A DNA stretch of 64,000 nucleotides, taken from the NCBI RefSeq assembly GCF_002101585.1, contig NZ_LQOT01000030.1:1-64000 (forward strand). Direction: 5' to 3'. This DNA comes from Mycolicibacter engbaekii. GTDB lineage: Bacteria; Actinomycetota; Actinomycetes; Mycobacteriales; Mycobacteriaceae. The notes under the pieces were generated by a model that saw nothing but the letters and a program-made list of their open reading frames with translations, was not told the DNA's origin and ran no database searches. Of this stretch, positions 18,625 to 29,024 are shown one piece after another. The position numbers were made by a program, and so were the translations under genes. Each line of letters opens with the position of its first letter. The stretch's first letter is position 1.

Positions 18625-19917
18625 GTGAGGATCTTCGCTGACACCACTCCGCTGCGCAGTCCCGACTTCCGGCGGTTGTGGCTGTCCGGCATCCCGACCG
18701 TCATCGGTGCGAACCTGACGATCTTCGCCGTCCCGGTGCAGATCTATGCGCTGACCCGAAGCTCGGCCTACGTCGGGTTGTCCGGACTGTTCGCGCTGGT
18801 GCCCTTGATCGTCTTCGGTCTGCTCGGCGGCGCCTGGGCCGACGCCATGGATCGCCGCAAGCTGCTGATCATCGCCTCCTGCGGGCTGGCGGGGGCCTCG
18901 CTGCTGCTGTGGTGGCAGGCCGCGGCCGCCGTGGACAACGTCTGGGTGGTGCTCGTGCTGCTGGGCGTGCAGCAGGGGTTCTACGCCGTCAACGCCCCCA
19001 CCAGATCCGCGGCGATTCCACGGTTGGTGGCCGGTCGTGATCTGCCCGCCGCCAATTCGCTCAACATGACCGTCATGCAGTTCGGCGCCATCGTCGGGCC
19101 GCTGCTGGCCGGGCTGCTGCTGGGCTGGGTGGACCTGTCCACGCTGTATCTGATCGATGCGGCCGCCTGCATCTTCCCGATCTGGGCGACATTCCGGCTG
19201 GCTCCCATGCCGCCGGCGGAATCGGCCGGGCCGTCGGGCTTCGGGATCGCGGCCGTGCTCGACGGTTTCCGTCACCTGGCCGGCAACACCGTGGTGCTGA
19301 TGTCGTTCGTCGTGGACCTGATCGCGATGGTCCTCGGCATGCCGCGGGCACTGTTTCCCCAGATCGCGAGCGTGAACTTCGGCGGCCCGGTCGAGGGCGG
19401 CACCACCATGGCCCTGCTGGCCGCGGCGATGTCGGCCGGCGCCGTGCTCGGTGGGGTGTTCTCGGGCTGGTTGCCCCGGATCACCCGGCAGGGCCTGGCC
19501 GTGGTCGCCGCCATCGTGGTCTGGGGCGTGGCCATGATCGGCTTCGGGTTCGCCGTCGCCCACGCCGGTGGTCATCCCGGCCCGGTGCTGTGGGTGGCGC
19601 TGGCGTTCCTGGCGGTCGGGGGCGCCGCGGACATGGTCTCGGCGGCGTTTCGTTCGACCATGCTGCAGCAGGCCGCCTCCGACGAGATCCGGGGCCGGCT
19701 GCAGGGCGTGTTCATCGTGATCGTCGCCGGCGGCCCCCGACTCGCCGATGCCGTGCACGGCGCCGCCGGGGCGGTGGTGGGCACCGCCGCGGCGGCCGCC
19801 GGCGGTGGGGTTCTGGTGGTGTTGGGCGTGCTGCTTGCGGCGCTGGCAGCGCCCGCATTTCTGCGCTATCGCCGGCCCGCCGAAGGCCGGCAACGATCCT
19901 CGCCGGACGGTCGATAG
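18625..19917 (+). CDS. MFS transporter (EntS-like drug/siderophore exporter family)
   Basis: 430 residues with about 12 transmembrane helices and the MFS-3 pattern: FRRLWLSGIPTVIG at the start, GGAWADAMDRRKLL in the loop between helices 2 and 3, and RSAAIPRLV near residue 130. The relatives closest in motif are efflux proteins such as EntS. The substrate is not deducible. The GTG at 18625 follows the pdxH stop by 10 bases, suggesting co-transcription. Confidence 0.82.
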   Translation: MRIFADTTPLRSPDFRRLWLSGIPTVIGANLTIFAVPVQIYALTRSSAYVGLSGLFALVPLIVFGLLGGAWADAMDRRKLLIIASCGLAGASLLLWWQAAAAVDNVWVVLVLLGVQQGFYAVNAPTRSAAIPRLVAGRDLPAANSLNMTVMQFGAIVGPLLAGLLLGWVDLSTLYLIDAAACIFPIWATFRLAPMPPAESAGPSGFGIAAVLDGFRHLAGNTVVLMSFVVDLIAMVLGMPRALFPQIASVNFGGPVEGGTTMALLAAAMSAGAVLGGVFSGWLPRITRQGLAVVAAIVVWGVAMIGFGFAVAHAGGHPGPVLWVALAFLAVGGAADMVSAAFRSTMLQQAASDEIRGRLQGVFIVIVAGGPRLADAVHGAAGAVVGTAAAAAGGGVLVVLGVLLAALAAPAFLRYRRPAEGRQRSSPDGR

Positions 19918-20016
19918 CACATACCCCGCCCCCGGGCGGGCGCGCCGGCCCAGAACCGACTACCTTTTCCTATACACGTTCTATCTGTTCAGCCGAATAG
20001 CGCAAAGGGGTTCCCT

Positions 20017-21311
<1,295 letters not shown>

Positions 21312-21315
<4 letters not shown>

Positions 21316-21689
21316 CCATCGTGTCCGATTCCGGTAAGCCACAGATCACCGTTCCGACCGGCCCGGCACCCACCGAACTGGTCATCGAGGACATCGTCGT
21401 CGGCGACGGCGCCACCGCCGCCCCCGGCGCGCTCGTCAACGTGCACTACCTCGGTGTCGACTACAACACCGGCGCGGAGTTCGACAGCTCCTGGAACCGC
21501 GGCGAATCGCTGGAGTTCCCGCTGGACGGCCTCATCGCCGGCTGGCAGGACGGCATTCCCGGGATGAAGGTGGGCGGTCGCCGGCAACTGGTGATCCCCC
21601 CGGAGCTGGCCTACGGCCCCGCCGGGACCGGTCACCCGCTGGCCGGCAAGACCCTGGTGTTTGTGATCGATCTGCTCGGCACCCGCTGA
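21312..21689 (+). CDS. FKBP-type peptidyl-prolyl cis-trans isomerase
   Basis: 125 residues forming a single FKBP domain: [22 protein letters not shown], then [37 protein letters not shown] and the terminal LVFVIDLL strand. It has no signal peptide, so it is probably a cytoplasmic folding catalyst. The GTG at 21312 overlaps the gltA2 stop (GTGA). A second GTG at 21321 is possible. Co-transcription with gltA2 is likely. Confidence 0.88.
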
Positions 21690-21691
21690 GA

Positions 21692-22189
21692 GTGCGTGCC
21701 CGGCTGCTCGCCGCGGCGCTGGCCACGGCGCTGCTCGCCGCGATCGGTTACGGGCTGCTGCAGCGCGCGCCCCAGCCCATCGCGGATCCCGAGCTCGCGG
21801 CGGGGCGCGCCGAACCGGTAGCGGTGATCCGGCACGGCAATGAGGTCACCCTGGTCGGCGACGTGGCCGATCCGGCGGCCCGGCGTGCGCTGCTGGATGC
21901 GGTGTACGGCTCCAGTGAGGACCTCACCGTCGTCGACCGACTCGGGGTGACGCCGGAAGCGCCGAGCATCGACCTGTCCGGCGTGGGCCCGGTGTTCGAG
22001 GCGGCGGCCGCAATAGACGACTTCAGCCTGGGTTTCGACGGCGCCACCGTGCGGCTGGGCGGCACGGCCACGGCCGGCGAGGCCGCCGCCGTCGCGGACG
22101 CGGCACAGGACGCCTGGGGCAGCGACCACGTCGTCAACGACATCGCGACCGGCCCGCACCGCGCGGACCCGCCCACCGGAACCGACTGA
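21692..22189 (+). CDS. BON-domain membrane-anchored protein, ArfA (Rv0899) N-terminus-like
   Basis: 165 residues with one N-terminal hydrophobic helix (residues 4-24) and a predicted external BON-like region with two alpha/beta repeats (VTLVGDVADPAARRALLDAV and VRLGGTATAGEAAAVADA). In M. tuberculosis this place between gltA2 and prrB is occupied by ArfA/OmpATb, which has a TM-BON-OmpA arrangement and about 326 residues. Here the OmpA-like peptidoglycan-binding half is absent and the frame simply ends. The GTG start lies two bases after the FKBP stop, so the genes form one operon. Homology to ArfA is inferred from domain and position. Confidence 0.65.
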   Translation: MRARLLAAALATALLAAIGYGLLQRAPQPIADPELAAGRAEPVAVIRHGNEVTLVGDVADPAARRALLDAVYGSSEDLTVVDRLGVTPEAPSIDLSGVGPVFEAAAAIDDFSLGFDGATVRLGGTATAGEAAAVADAAQDAWGSDHVVNDIATGPHRADPPTGTD

Positions 22190-22197
22190 TCGTGCGC

Positions 22198-23532
22198 TCA
22201 GCGCGGTGGCGGCAGCTGCAGCAGCAGGCGGGCTCCACCCAGCGGACTGTCTTGCAGCGACGCTGTGCCGCCGTGCAGTAGGGCTTGCTGGGCCACCAGC
22301 GCCAGGCCCAGCCCGGAGCCCGAATGCGAAGCCGTCGATCCGCGCGAGAAGCGCTCGAACACGACATGGCGCTCGTCTTCGGGAACCCCGCCGCCGTTGT
22401 CGTCGACGGCGATCTCCACGCCCTCGCGGGAGGTGACCGCCGACAACTGCACCTCGGTGGCGTTGCCGTGTTTGACCGCGTTGGCGATCGCGTTGTCCAC
22501 CGCCAGCCGCAGCCCAGCCGGGAGGCCGACGATGATGCAGGTTGGGGACGGCACCAGCGACACATTCAGGTCGGGGAACACCCGCATCGCGTCATGGGCA
22601 GCCCGGTCGAGCAGGTCGGTGATGTCGACCGGCACGTGGTCGTCGGAGGTGGACAGTTCGCCCTGCGCCAGCCGCTCCAGGGCCGAGAGCGTCGCCTCGA
22701 TCCGGGTCTGGGTCCGCACGACGTCGTGCAGCACTTCCTTGCGCTGATCATCGGGCAGGTCCAGGGTGGTCAGCACTTCGAGGTTGGTCCGCATGGCGGT
22801 CAGCGGAGTGCGCAGCTCATGCGAGGACACGGCGGCGAAGTCGCGTGCCGACGCCAGCGCCTCCTTGGTCCGGTCCTGTTCGGTCCAGATCCGTTGCAGC
22901 ATGCCGCGCATCGCCTCGGCGATCTCCACCGCCTCGGTGGCGCCGCGCACCTCGATGTCGGGCCGTTCGTCGCCGGCGTCGATCGACCGGGCCTGCTGCG
23001 CCAGCCGGCGCAGGGGCCGCACCGCGAACGCCGTCAACAGCCAGCCCAGCAGCGCGGCCGCACCGATCGCGGCCGTGCAGAGCAGGATCACCCGGCGGTG
23101 CAGGTTGTTGGTGTCAGCCAGGGTGGCGTCGTAGGTGGCGCCCACGGCCAGCGACCGTGGCCCCGGACCGGGAATGTCGACGGTCCGCACCCGGTAGCGC
23201 ACGCCGTCGATCTCGGTGTCGGCGTAGCCGGGCTTGAGCTCCGGCAACACCACCGCGGAGTTCGACGTCACCTCGTTGGGGCGCCGCAGCGTGATCACCG
23301 CGTCGGTGGTGCCGGCCGACCGGGGCAGTTCACCCAGACCGATCAGTGGCACGGTCAGCCCGGCGGCCTCATCGAGGCGCCGGTCCAGCCAGTACTTGCG
23401 GTCGTTGGTGATCCCGACCCACACGATGGCGCCGATGATCACCGTCACGATCGCGGTTCCGATCGCCGTGGCCAGCATCACCCGGGTCCGCAGTGACGGC
23501 GTTCGGGCGAAGATACGCCGGAGCAACTTCAT
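22198..23532 (-). CDS. prrB: Sensor histidine kinase PrrB
   Basis: 444-residue membrane sensor: TM1 (about 18-40), an extracytoplasmic sensory region (41-147), TM2 (148-170), HAMP, then a dimerisation domain with the phosphorylated H238 in FAAVSSHELRTPLTAM and an ATPase domain (NAIANAVKHGNA N-box, DDNGGGVPE G1, GSGLGLALV G2). Close similarity to M. tuberculosis PrrB (Rv0902c) fixes the start at MKLLRRIFARTP. A GTG at 23553 that overlaps the prrA stop (GTGA) is an alternative start adding seven residues. Confidence 0.94.
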   Translation of the reverse strand: MKLLRRIFARTPSLRTRVMLATAIGTAIVTVIIGAIVWVGITNDRKYWLDRRLDEAAGLTVPLIGLGELPRSAGTTDAVITLRRPNEVTSNSAVVLPELKPGYADTEIDGVRYRVRTVDIPGPGPRSLAVGATYDATLADTNNLHRRVILLCTAAIGAAALLGWLLTAFAVRPLRRLAQQARSIDAGDERPDIEVRGATEAVEIAEAMRGMLQRIWTEQDRTKEALASARDFAAVSSHELRTPLTAMRTNLEVLTTLDLPDDQRKEVLHDVVRTQTRIEATLSALERLAQGELSTSDDHVPVDITDLLDRAAHDAMRVFPDLNVSLVPSPTCIIVGLPAGLRLAVDNAIANAVKHGNATEVQLSAVTSREGVEIAVDDNGGGVPEDERHVVFERFSRGSTASHSGSGLGLALVAQQALLHGGTASLQDSPLGGARLLLQLPPPR

Positions 23533-23549
23533 GACATTCACGCTGGCCT

Positions 23550-24260
23550 TCACTGTGTTCGCAGGACGAAGCCGACCCCGCGAACGGTGTGCAGCAGCCG
23601 CGGCGCGCCGCCGGCTTCGAGTTTGCGCCGCAGATAGCCGATGAACACGTCGACCACATTGGTGTCGGCGGCGAAGTCATAGCCCCAGACCAGCTCGAGC
23701 AGCTGCGCGCGCGACAGCACCGCGGTCTTGTGTTCGGCAAGCACGGCCAACAGGTCGAACTCCCGCTTGGTCAAGTCCACGTCCACACCCTTGACCCGGG
23801 CGCGCCGGCCCGGGATGTCGACCTCGAGGGGACCCACCGTGATCGTCTCGGAGGAGGAGCTGGCCGCCGACCCCCGCCGCCGCAGCATCGCCCGGACCCG
23901 GGCCACCAGCTCGGCGAGCACGAACGGTTTGACCAGGTAGTCGTCGGCACCGGCCTCCAGCCCGGCAACCCGGTCGTCGACCGAGCTGCGCGCGGACAGC
24001 ACGCAGACCGGCACGTCGTCGCCCATGGCCCGCAGCGCCGTCACGACGCTCACGCCGTCGAGCACCGGCATGTTGATGTCCAGCACGATGGCATCGGGGC
24101 GGGTCTCCTTCGCGCTGCGCAACGCCTCGGCGCCGTCGGCCGCCGTGGACACCTCGAATCCAGACAGTCGCAGTCCGCGTTCCAGCGAGGCGAGTACGTC
24201 CGAGTCGTCGTCGACGACCAATACCTTGGGTGATGCCGGGGCTGCGGCGCCGTTGTCCAT
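23550..24260 (-). CDS. prrA: Response regulator PrrA
   Basis: 236-residue OmpR/PhoB-type regulator. The receiver domain contains VDDDSD near residue 16, the phosphorylated D61 in IVLDINMP and the lysine in DDYLVKPF. The C-terminal winged helix includes [34 protein letters not shown]. It is nearly identical to M. tuberculosis PrrA (Rv0903c), a regulator reported as essential there and linked to early intracellular adaptation. It starts at the ATG at 24260 and is the first gene of prrAB. Confidence 0.95.
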   Translation of the reverse strand: MDNGAAAPASPKVLVVDDDSDVLASLERGLRLSGFEVSTAADGAEALRSAKETRPDAIVLDINMPVLDGVSVVTALRAMGDDVPVCVLSARSSVDDRVAGLEAGADDYLVKPFVLAELVARVRAMLRRRGSAASSSSETITVGPLEVDIPGRRARVKGVDVDLTKREFDLLAVLAEHKTAVLSRAQLLELVWGYDFAADTNVVDVFIGYLRRKLEAGGAPRLLHTVRGVGFVLRTQ

Positions 24261-24384
24261 GGCGCCATTTTGCCTGAACGCGCCCGCTGAGCGCGGGATG
24301 CGCCGGAGATCAGTTTCACGGCGCCCGCCGCCGCGCCGCACTCGCGCGCCCCGGGGCGACCGCGGTCATTCTAGGGTCGATTGC

Positions 24385-26178
24385 GTGACCTCGGCCTCGG
24401 CGCTGCGCAGCCTACTGCCCTATCTGCGCCCCTACCGGGCACGGTGGATCACGATGGTGACGGTGGCCGTGCTCGGCTTGGTGGCCACCGTGGTGATTCC
24501 GCTGATGACCAAGGCCGTGATCGACGGGCCGGTGCTGCACCGCGACCAGCCGGGGCTGTGGGTGCTGGGCACGGCGGCGACCGCGCTCGGGGTCACCGAG
24601 GCGCTGCTGTGGTTCGTCCGGCGCTGGCTGATCGCGCACGCCACCATGGGCGTGGAAGCCGACATCCGTATGGACCTGTTCGCCCGGCTGCAGGTGCTGC
24701 CGCTGACCTTCCACGGGCGCTGGCAGTCCGGTCAGTTGTTGTCGCGGATCATGAACGATCTGTCCGCGGTTCGGCGTTTCCTGTCGTTTATCGCGTTGTT
24801 CTTGCTGCTCAACACCGTGCAGATCCTGGTGGTGACGGTGATTCTGCTGGTGCTCTACTGGCCGTTGGGTGTGGTGGTGTGCACCTCGCTGGTGCCGGTG
24901 ATGCTGGCGGTGCAGCACTTCCGGCGTCAGTACACCCGGCTGACGCGCCAGGCGCAGGACCAGGCCGGCCAGGTGGCCACCGCGGTCGAGGAGTCCGCCG
25001 CCGGCGTGCGCACCATCAAGGCGTTCGGACGCGAGGACCATGTCTTCGCCCGCTTTGACGCCCAGGCAAGCGCCCTGCGCGATCTCGGCGTCGCCAAGGT
25101 GAGGGTGTCGTCGAAGTTCTGGACGCTGCTGGAGGTGATCCCGAATTTCACCCTGATCTTGGTGGTGGCGTTCGGCGCCTACGCCGCCGGGCACCACCTG
25201 GTCACGATGGGCACCCTGGTCGCGTTCATCACGATGATGCTGTCGCTCATCTGGCCGCTGTCGGCGCTGGGCTTCCTGCTGTCGGCCACCCATGAGGCGA
25301 TGACCGCCGCGGATCGCATCACCGAGATATTCCGGGCGCCGCTGGAGATCACCGGCGGCGACGATCCGGTGCCGCCGTCGGGCCGGGTGGAGTTGCGCGA
25401 CGTCGGGTTCCGCTTCGGCGAGGCAGGACCCGATGCGCCGTGGGTGCTGCGCGGCGTCAACCTGGTGATCGAGCCGGGCGAGACCGTCGCCCTGGTGGGT
25501 GCCACCGGGTCCGGCAAGTCGGTGCTGGCGATGCTGCTGTCGCGCCTCTACGACGTCGGTGAGGGGCAGATCCTCATCGGCGGCCGCGACATCCGGACGC
25601 TGACCCTGGCGGCGTTGCGCACGGCGGTGGTGACCGCCTTCGACGACCCCACCCTGTTCTCGATGTCGGTGGCCGAGAACTTGCGGCTCGGCCGGCCCGA
25701 CGCCGACGACGCGGAGCTGGCCCGCGCCCTGGCGGTGGCCGCCGCGGATTTCGTCTACGACCTGCCGGCCGGTCTGGACACCCGGATCGGGGAGCAGGGC
25801 ATGAGCCTGTCGGGCGGACAGCGTCAACGGCTGTCGTTGGCGCGGGCGCTGGTCGCGGCGCCCACCATCCTGGTGCTCGACGACACGCTGTCCGCGCTGG
25901 ACGTGCACACCGAGGCCGCCGTGACCGCCGCGCTGCGCGAGGTACTGGGCGGCGCCGCGGGTCCGGGCCGCCCGCCGATCACCGGGGTGGTGGTGGCCAA
26001 CCGGGCGTCCACCCTGGCGCTGGCCGATCGGGTGGCGCTGGTCGAGGACGGCACCATCACTGCCGTCGGCACCCATACCGAGCTGCTGCGCCGGGTGCCG
26101 CGCTACCGCTCGCTGCTGGCCGCCGACGACGAGCTCGACGACGGCGCCGAACACCTCGTCGACTGGGCACGGCGGTGA
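24385..26178 (+). CDS. ABC exporter half-transporter, degenerate-site subunit
   Basis: 597 residues: six transmembrane helices (1 to about 320) and a nucleotide-binding domain. Walker A (GATGSGKS) and the signature (SLSGGQRQR) are intact. The Walker B catalytic glutamate is Asp (LVLDDTLSALD) and the H-loop histidine is Asn (VVANRAST). This is the pattern of the degenerate site in heterodimeric exporters such as TM287/288 or BmrCD. The GTG at 24385 follows a short spacer from prrA. It overlaps the partner gene at 26175-26178. Confidence 0.88.
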   Translation: MTSASALRSLLPYLRPYRARWITMVTVAVLGLVATVVIPLMTKAVIDGPVLHRDQPGLWVLGTAATALGVTEALLWFVRRWLIAHATMGVEADIRMDLFARLQVLPLTFHGRWQSGQLLSRIMNDLSAVRRFLSFIALFLLLNTVQILVVTVILLVLYWPLGVVVCTSLVPVMLAVQHFRRQYTRLTRQAQDQAGQVATAVEESAAGVRTIKAFGREDHVFARFDAQASALRDLGVAKVRVSSKFWTLLEVIPNFTLILVVAFGAYAAGHHLVTMGTLVAFITMMLSLIWPLSALGFLLSATHEAMTAADRITEIFRAPLEITGGDDPVPPSGRVELRDVGFRFGEAGPDAPWVLRGVNLVIEPGETVALVGATGSGKSVLAMLLSRLYDVGEGQILIGGRDIRTLTLAALRTAVVTAFDDPTLFSMSVAENLRLGRPDADDAELARALAVAAADFVYDLPAGLDTRIGEQGMSLSGGQRQRLSLARALVAAPTILVLDDTLSALDVHTEAAVTAALREVLGGAAGPGRPPITGVVVANRASTLALADRVALVEDGTITAVGTHTELLRRVPRYRSLLAADDELDDGAEHLVDWARR

Positions 26179-27977
26179 CACCCGAGCCGGGCCGGGCGGC
26201 GGCGCGGGCGCTGCTGTGGTCGGTGCTGCGTCCCTACCGTGTTGCGGCGCTGCTGTTGGCGTTGGCCGTCGTGGTCGAAAACGCCGCCCGGCTGGCCGTG
26301 CCGCTGCTGGCCCAGCGCGGTATCGACCGGGGTATCCCGCCGATCGCCCAGGACGGCTCGACCCGGGAGCTGGGCGTCATCGTGGGTGCGCTCGCCCTGG
26401 TGGTGCTCACCCAGGCCGGCACCCGGATGGCGTTCCTGCAGTGGTCGGGCAGGATCGGCCAGCAGGTGCTGTTGGCGTTGCGGCGGCGGGTCTTCCGGCA
26501 TTTCCAGCAGCTGGACGTGGCTTTCCACGAGCGCTACACCTCGGGTCGCGTGGTGAGCCGGCTGACCAACGACGTCGACGCGATCCAAGAGCTGCTGCAG
26601 TCCGGGCTCGACGGGCTGATCAGTGCGGCGCTGACGATGGCAGGCACCGCGGTGCTGCTCGTCATGCTGGACTGGCGCCTGGGCCTGATGTGTCTGACCG
26701 CCTTCCCGGCGCTGGTGGTGCTGCTGCGCTGGTTTCAGGGCGAGTCCGCCAAGACCTACACCGCGGTCCGCGAGCAGGCCGCACGGGTGATCGTGAAGTT
26801 CACCGAGACCATGACCGGGATCAAGGCGGTCCAGGCCTACCGCTGCGAGGACCGCAATCAGCAGGCCTTCGCCGACATCGCCGACCGCTACCGCGCGGTC
26901 AACGAGCAGGCGTTCAAACTGGTCGCGATCTTCAGTCCGGGCATCAAACTGGTCGGCAACCTCACCACCGGGGTGGTGCTGCTCTATGGGGGCTGGCGGG
27001 TCCTGCACGGGCACATGACGATCGGGACGTTCACCGCGTTCCTGCTGTATCTGCGGATGTTCTTCGACCCGATGCAGGACATCAGCCAGTTCCTCAACAT
27101 CTTCTCCTCGGCGACGTCAGCGCTGCAGAAGCTGGCCGGTGTGCTCGCCGAAACACCCACGGTCGCCGATCCACCCGCCCCGCAGACGGCCCGCCTGCCC
27201 GAGCCGGTGCGCGGTGAGATCGCGTTGACCGAGGTGCAGTTCGGCTACCAGGATCGCCAGCCGGTGCTGGCGGGGTTATCGCTGCACATCCCAGCCGGCC
27301 AGACCGTGGCGCTGGTCGGCGACACCGGCGCCGGCAAGTCCACCATCGCCAAACTGATCGCCCGGTTCTACGACCCGGTGTCGGGAGCGGTGACACTCGA
27401 CGGCGTCGACCTGCGTGCGCTCACCCAGGCGACGCTGCGGCGCCACGTGGTGATGGTCACCCAGGAGAACTTCCTGTTCGCCGGGACCGTCGCGGACAAC
27501 ATCCGGTTCGGCCGCCCCGGGGCGACCGATGAGCAGGTGGCCGCTGCGGCGCGCGGCGTGGGCGCCGACGCGTTCATCACCGCGCTGCCCGACGGCTACG
27601 CAACCGAGGTCGCCCAACGGGGCGGGCGACTGTCGGCCGGCCAACGCCAGCTGGTCGCTTTCGCCCGCGCCTTCCTCGCCGACCCGGCGGTGCTGATCCT
27701 CGACGAGGCGACCTCGGCGCTGGACATCCCCGGCGAGCGGATGGTGCAGCAGGCGCTGCGCAGCGTGCTCGCCCGCCGCACCGCCCTGGTGATCGCCCAT
27801 CGGCTCTCGACGGTCGAGATCGCCGACCGCGTTCTGGTGATCGAAGGCGGGCGGATCGTCGAGGACGGGCCGCCGGGGGAGCTGATCCGGGCCGAGGGCC
27901 ACTACGCCGCCCTTCACAGCGCCTGGCTACGGTCCCTGGCCGAAAACACCGGGACAGGGCCAGAGACAGCAAATTAA
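26175..27977 (+). CDS. ABC exporter half-transporter, catalytic-site subunit
   Basis: 600 residues with the same TMD-NBD layout. Walker A (GDTGAGKS), a canonical Walker B (VLILDEATSALD) and an intact H-loop (LVIAHRLST) are present, while its signature motif is altered to RLSAGQRQL. Together the two subunits form one consensus and one degenerate ATP site, as in asymmetric drug/lipid exporters. The GTG start overlaps the stop of the first subunit, ensuring equal expression. The substrate is unknown. Confidence 0.9.
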   Translation: MTPEPGRAAARALLWSVLRPYRVAALLLALAVVVENAARLAVPLLAQRGIDRGIPPIAQDGSTRELGVIVGALALVVLTQAGTRMAFLQWSGRIGQQVLLALRRRVFRHFQQLDVAFHERYTSGRVVSRLTNDVDAIQELLQSGLDGLISAALTMAGTAVLLVMLDWRLGLMCLTAFPALVVLLRWFQGESAKTYTAVREQAARVIVKFTETMTGIKAVQAYRCEDRNQQAFADIADRYRAVNEQAFKLVAIFSPGIKLVGNLTTGVVLLYGGWRVLHGHMTIGTFTAFLLYLRMFFDPMQDISQFLNIFSSATSALQKLAGVLAETPTVADPPAPQTARLPEPVRGEIALTEVQFGYQDRQPVLAGLSLHIPAGQTVALVGDTGAGKSTIAKLIARFYDPVSGAVTLDGVDLRALTQATLRRHVVMVTQENFLFAGTVADNIRFGRPGATDEQVAAAARGVGADAFITALPDGYATEVAQRGGRLSAGQRQLVAFARAFLADPAVLILDEATSALDIPGERMVQQALRSVLARRTALVIAHRLSTVEIADRVLVIEGGRIVEDGPPGELIRAEGHYAALHSAWLRSLAENTGTGPETAN

Positions 27978-28087
27978 ATTCAGGCGAATTCGAATCCAAC
28001 GGCGTGCAAAGATCGGCCCGCAGGCCGCAAAGATCTTGCAAACGCCGCGGTGCGCGGGCTCACCACCCACTTAGGCTCACCGCCGTG

Positions 28088-28147
28088 ATGGTCACATCGA
28101 ACGCTCAGGGCACCACGATTGCCGAGGCCGCCAGGGCAGCGGCGTGA
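28088..28147 (+). CDS. Putative 19-residue leader peptide before the EamA gene
   Basis: An ATG at 28088 opens a 19-codon frame (MVTSNAQGTTIAEAARAAA) whose TGA overlaps the GTG start of the transporter (GTGA at 28144-28147). The overlap would allow translational coupling. There is no strong Shine-Dalgarno before either start. The preceding 100 bases carry two direct GCAAAGATC repeats. Conservation was not checked, so this is only a candidate. Confidence 0.3.
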   Translation: MVTSNAQGTTIAEAARAAA

Positions 28148-28998
28148 TCGGCTCGCCGGCGGCGCAGGGCTTGGCGTTGGCTTCGGCGACCAGTTTCGGG
28201 ATCAGCGACTTCGTGGGCGGTGTCGCGTCCCGCAGGGTCGCTGCGCTCCGCGTTGTCCTGGTGTCCACCCCGGTCTCGATGGTGATGCTGGGGATCCTCG
28301 CGCTGATCGGCGGCGGGCGGGTCACGACGGCGGCCGTGGTCCTGGGCATGCTCGGTGGGCTCAGTCAGGCACTGGGGATCTGGTCGTTCTATGCGGCCAT
28401 GGCCGCCGGCCCGATCTCGGTGGTGTCGCCGCTGGCCGCTGTGGTGGACGCCAGCGTGCCGGTGTGTATCGGGCGGATTCTGGGCGAGCGGCCCGGGCTG
28501 CTTGCCAGCGCCGGCATCGCGGTGGCCCTGGGAGCGGTGGTGCTGATCAGCTGGCATTCCGGCGACGGCGGTGCCACGCGGCAGGGCCTGACCCGCGGGG
28601 TGGTCTGGCTGACCGTCGCCTCGGGTGTGGCGCTGGGGCTCAACTTCGTCTTTCTGGATCGCACCCCCGCGGACGCCGGCCTGTGGCCGCTGCTGTTCGC
28701 ACGGGGTGCGGCCACCGTGCTGGTGATCGCGGTCGCGGGGCTGAGCCGCAACCTTCGGGTGCCGACCGGCACGCCGCTGCGCCTGGCTTTCGTGGTCGCG
28801 CTGCTCGACACCGCCGCCAATGTCACCATGCTCTTCGCCCTGCAGCTCTCGTTGCTGTCGCTGGCCAGCGTGCTGATCTCGCTGTACCCGGCGGCCACGG
28901 TGATCTTGGCGGTCGCGGTCCTGCGAGAGCGGGTGCGCCCGCGCCAGGTGGCCGGGATGGTTCTGGCCGCCGTAGCGGTCGCGATGATCACCGGCTGA
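28144..28998 (+). CDS. EamA/DMT-family transporter
   Basis: 284 residues with ten hydrophobic helices in two repeated EamA halves (1-140 and about 150-284). The second half ends with the typical LASVLISLYPAATVILAVAVLRERV. These proteins export metabolites such as amino acids or nucleosides. The substrate is unknown. The GTG start at 28144 has poor upstream ribosome-binding sequence. Translational coupling from a short upstream frame may compensate. It is convergent with accD3. Confidence 0.8.
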   Translation: MIGSPAAQGLALASATSFGISDFVGGVASRRVAALRVVLVSTPVSMVMLGILALIGGGRVTTAAVVLGMLGGLSQALGIWSFYAAMAAGPISVVSPLAAVVDASVPVCIGRILGERPGLLASAGIAVALGAVVLISWHSGDGGATRQGLTRGVVWLTVASGVALGLNFVFLDRTPADAGLWPLLFARGAATVLVIAVAGLSRNLRVPTGTPLRLAFVVALLDTAANVTMLFALQLSLLSLASVLISLYPAATVILAVAVLRERVRPRQVAGMVLAAVAVAMITG

Positions 28999-29024
28999 CT
29001 CGGCGGTCACGAGGGTCTCGACGA

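Noticed and set aside
19993..19998. CCGAAT upstream of gltA2, a possible SigK-like -10
   Set aside because: No CCGACC or CCATCC at the required distance, and the start codon is 18 bases further, unlike the three consistent copies.
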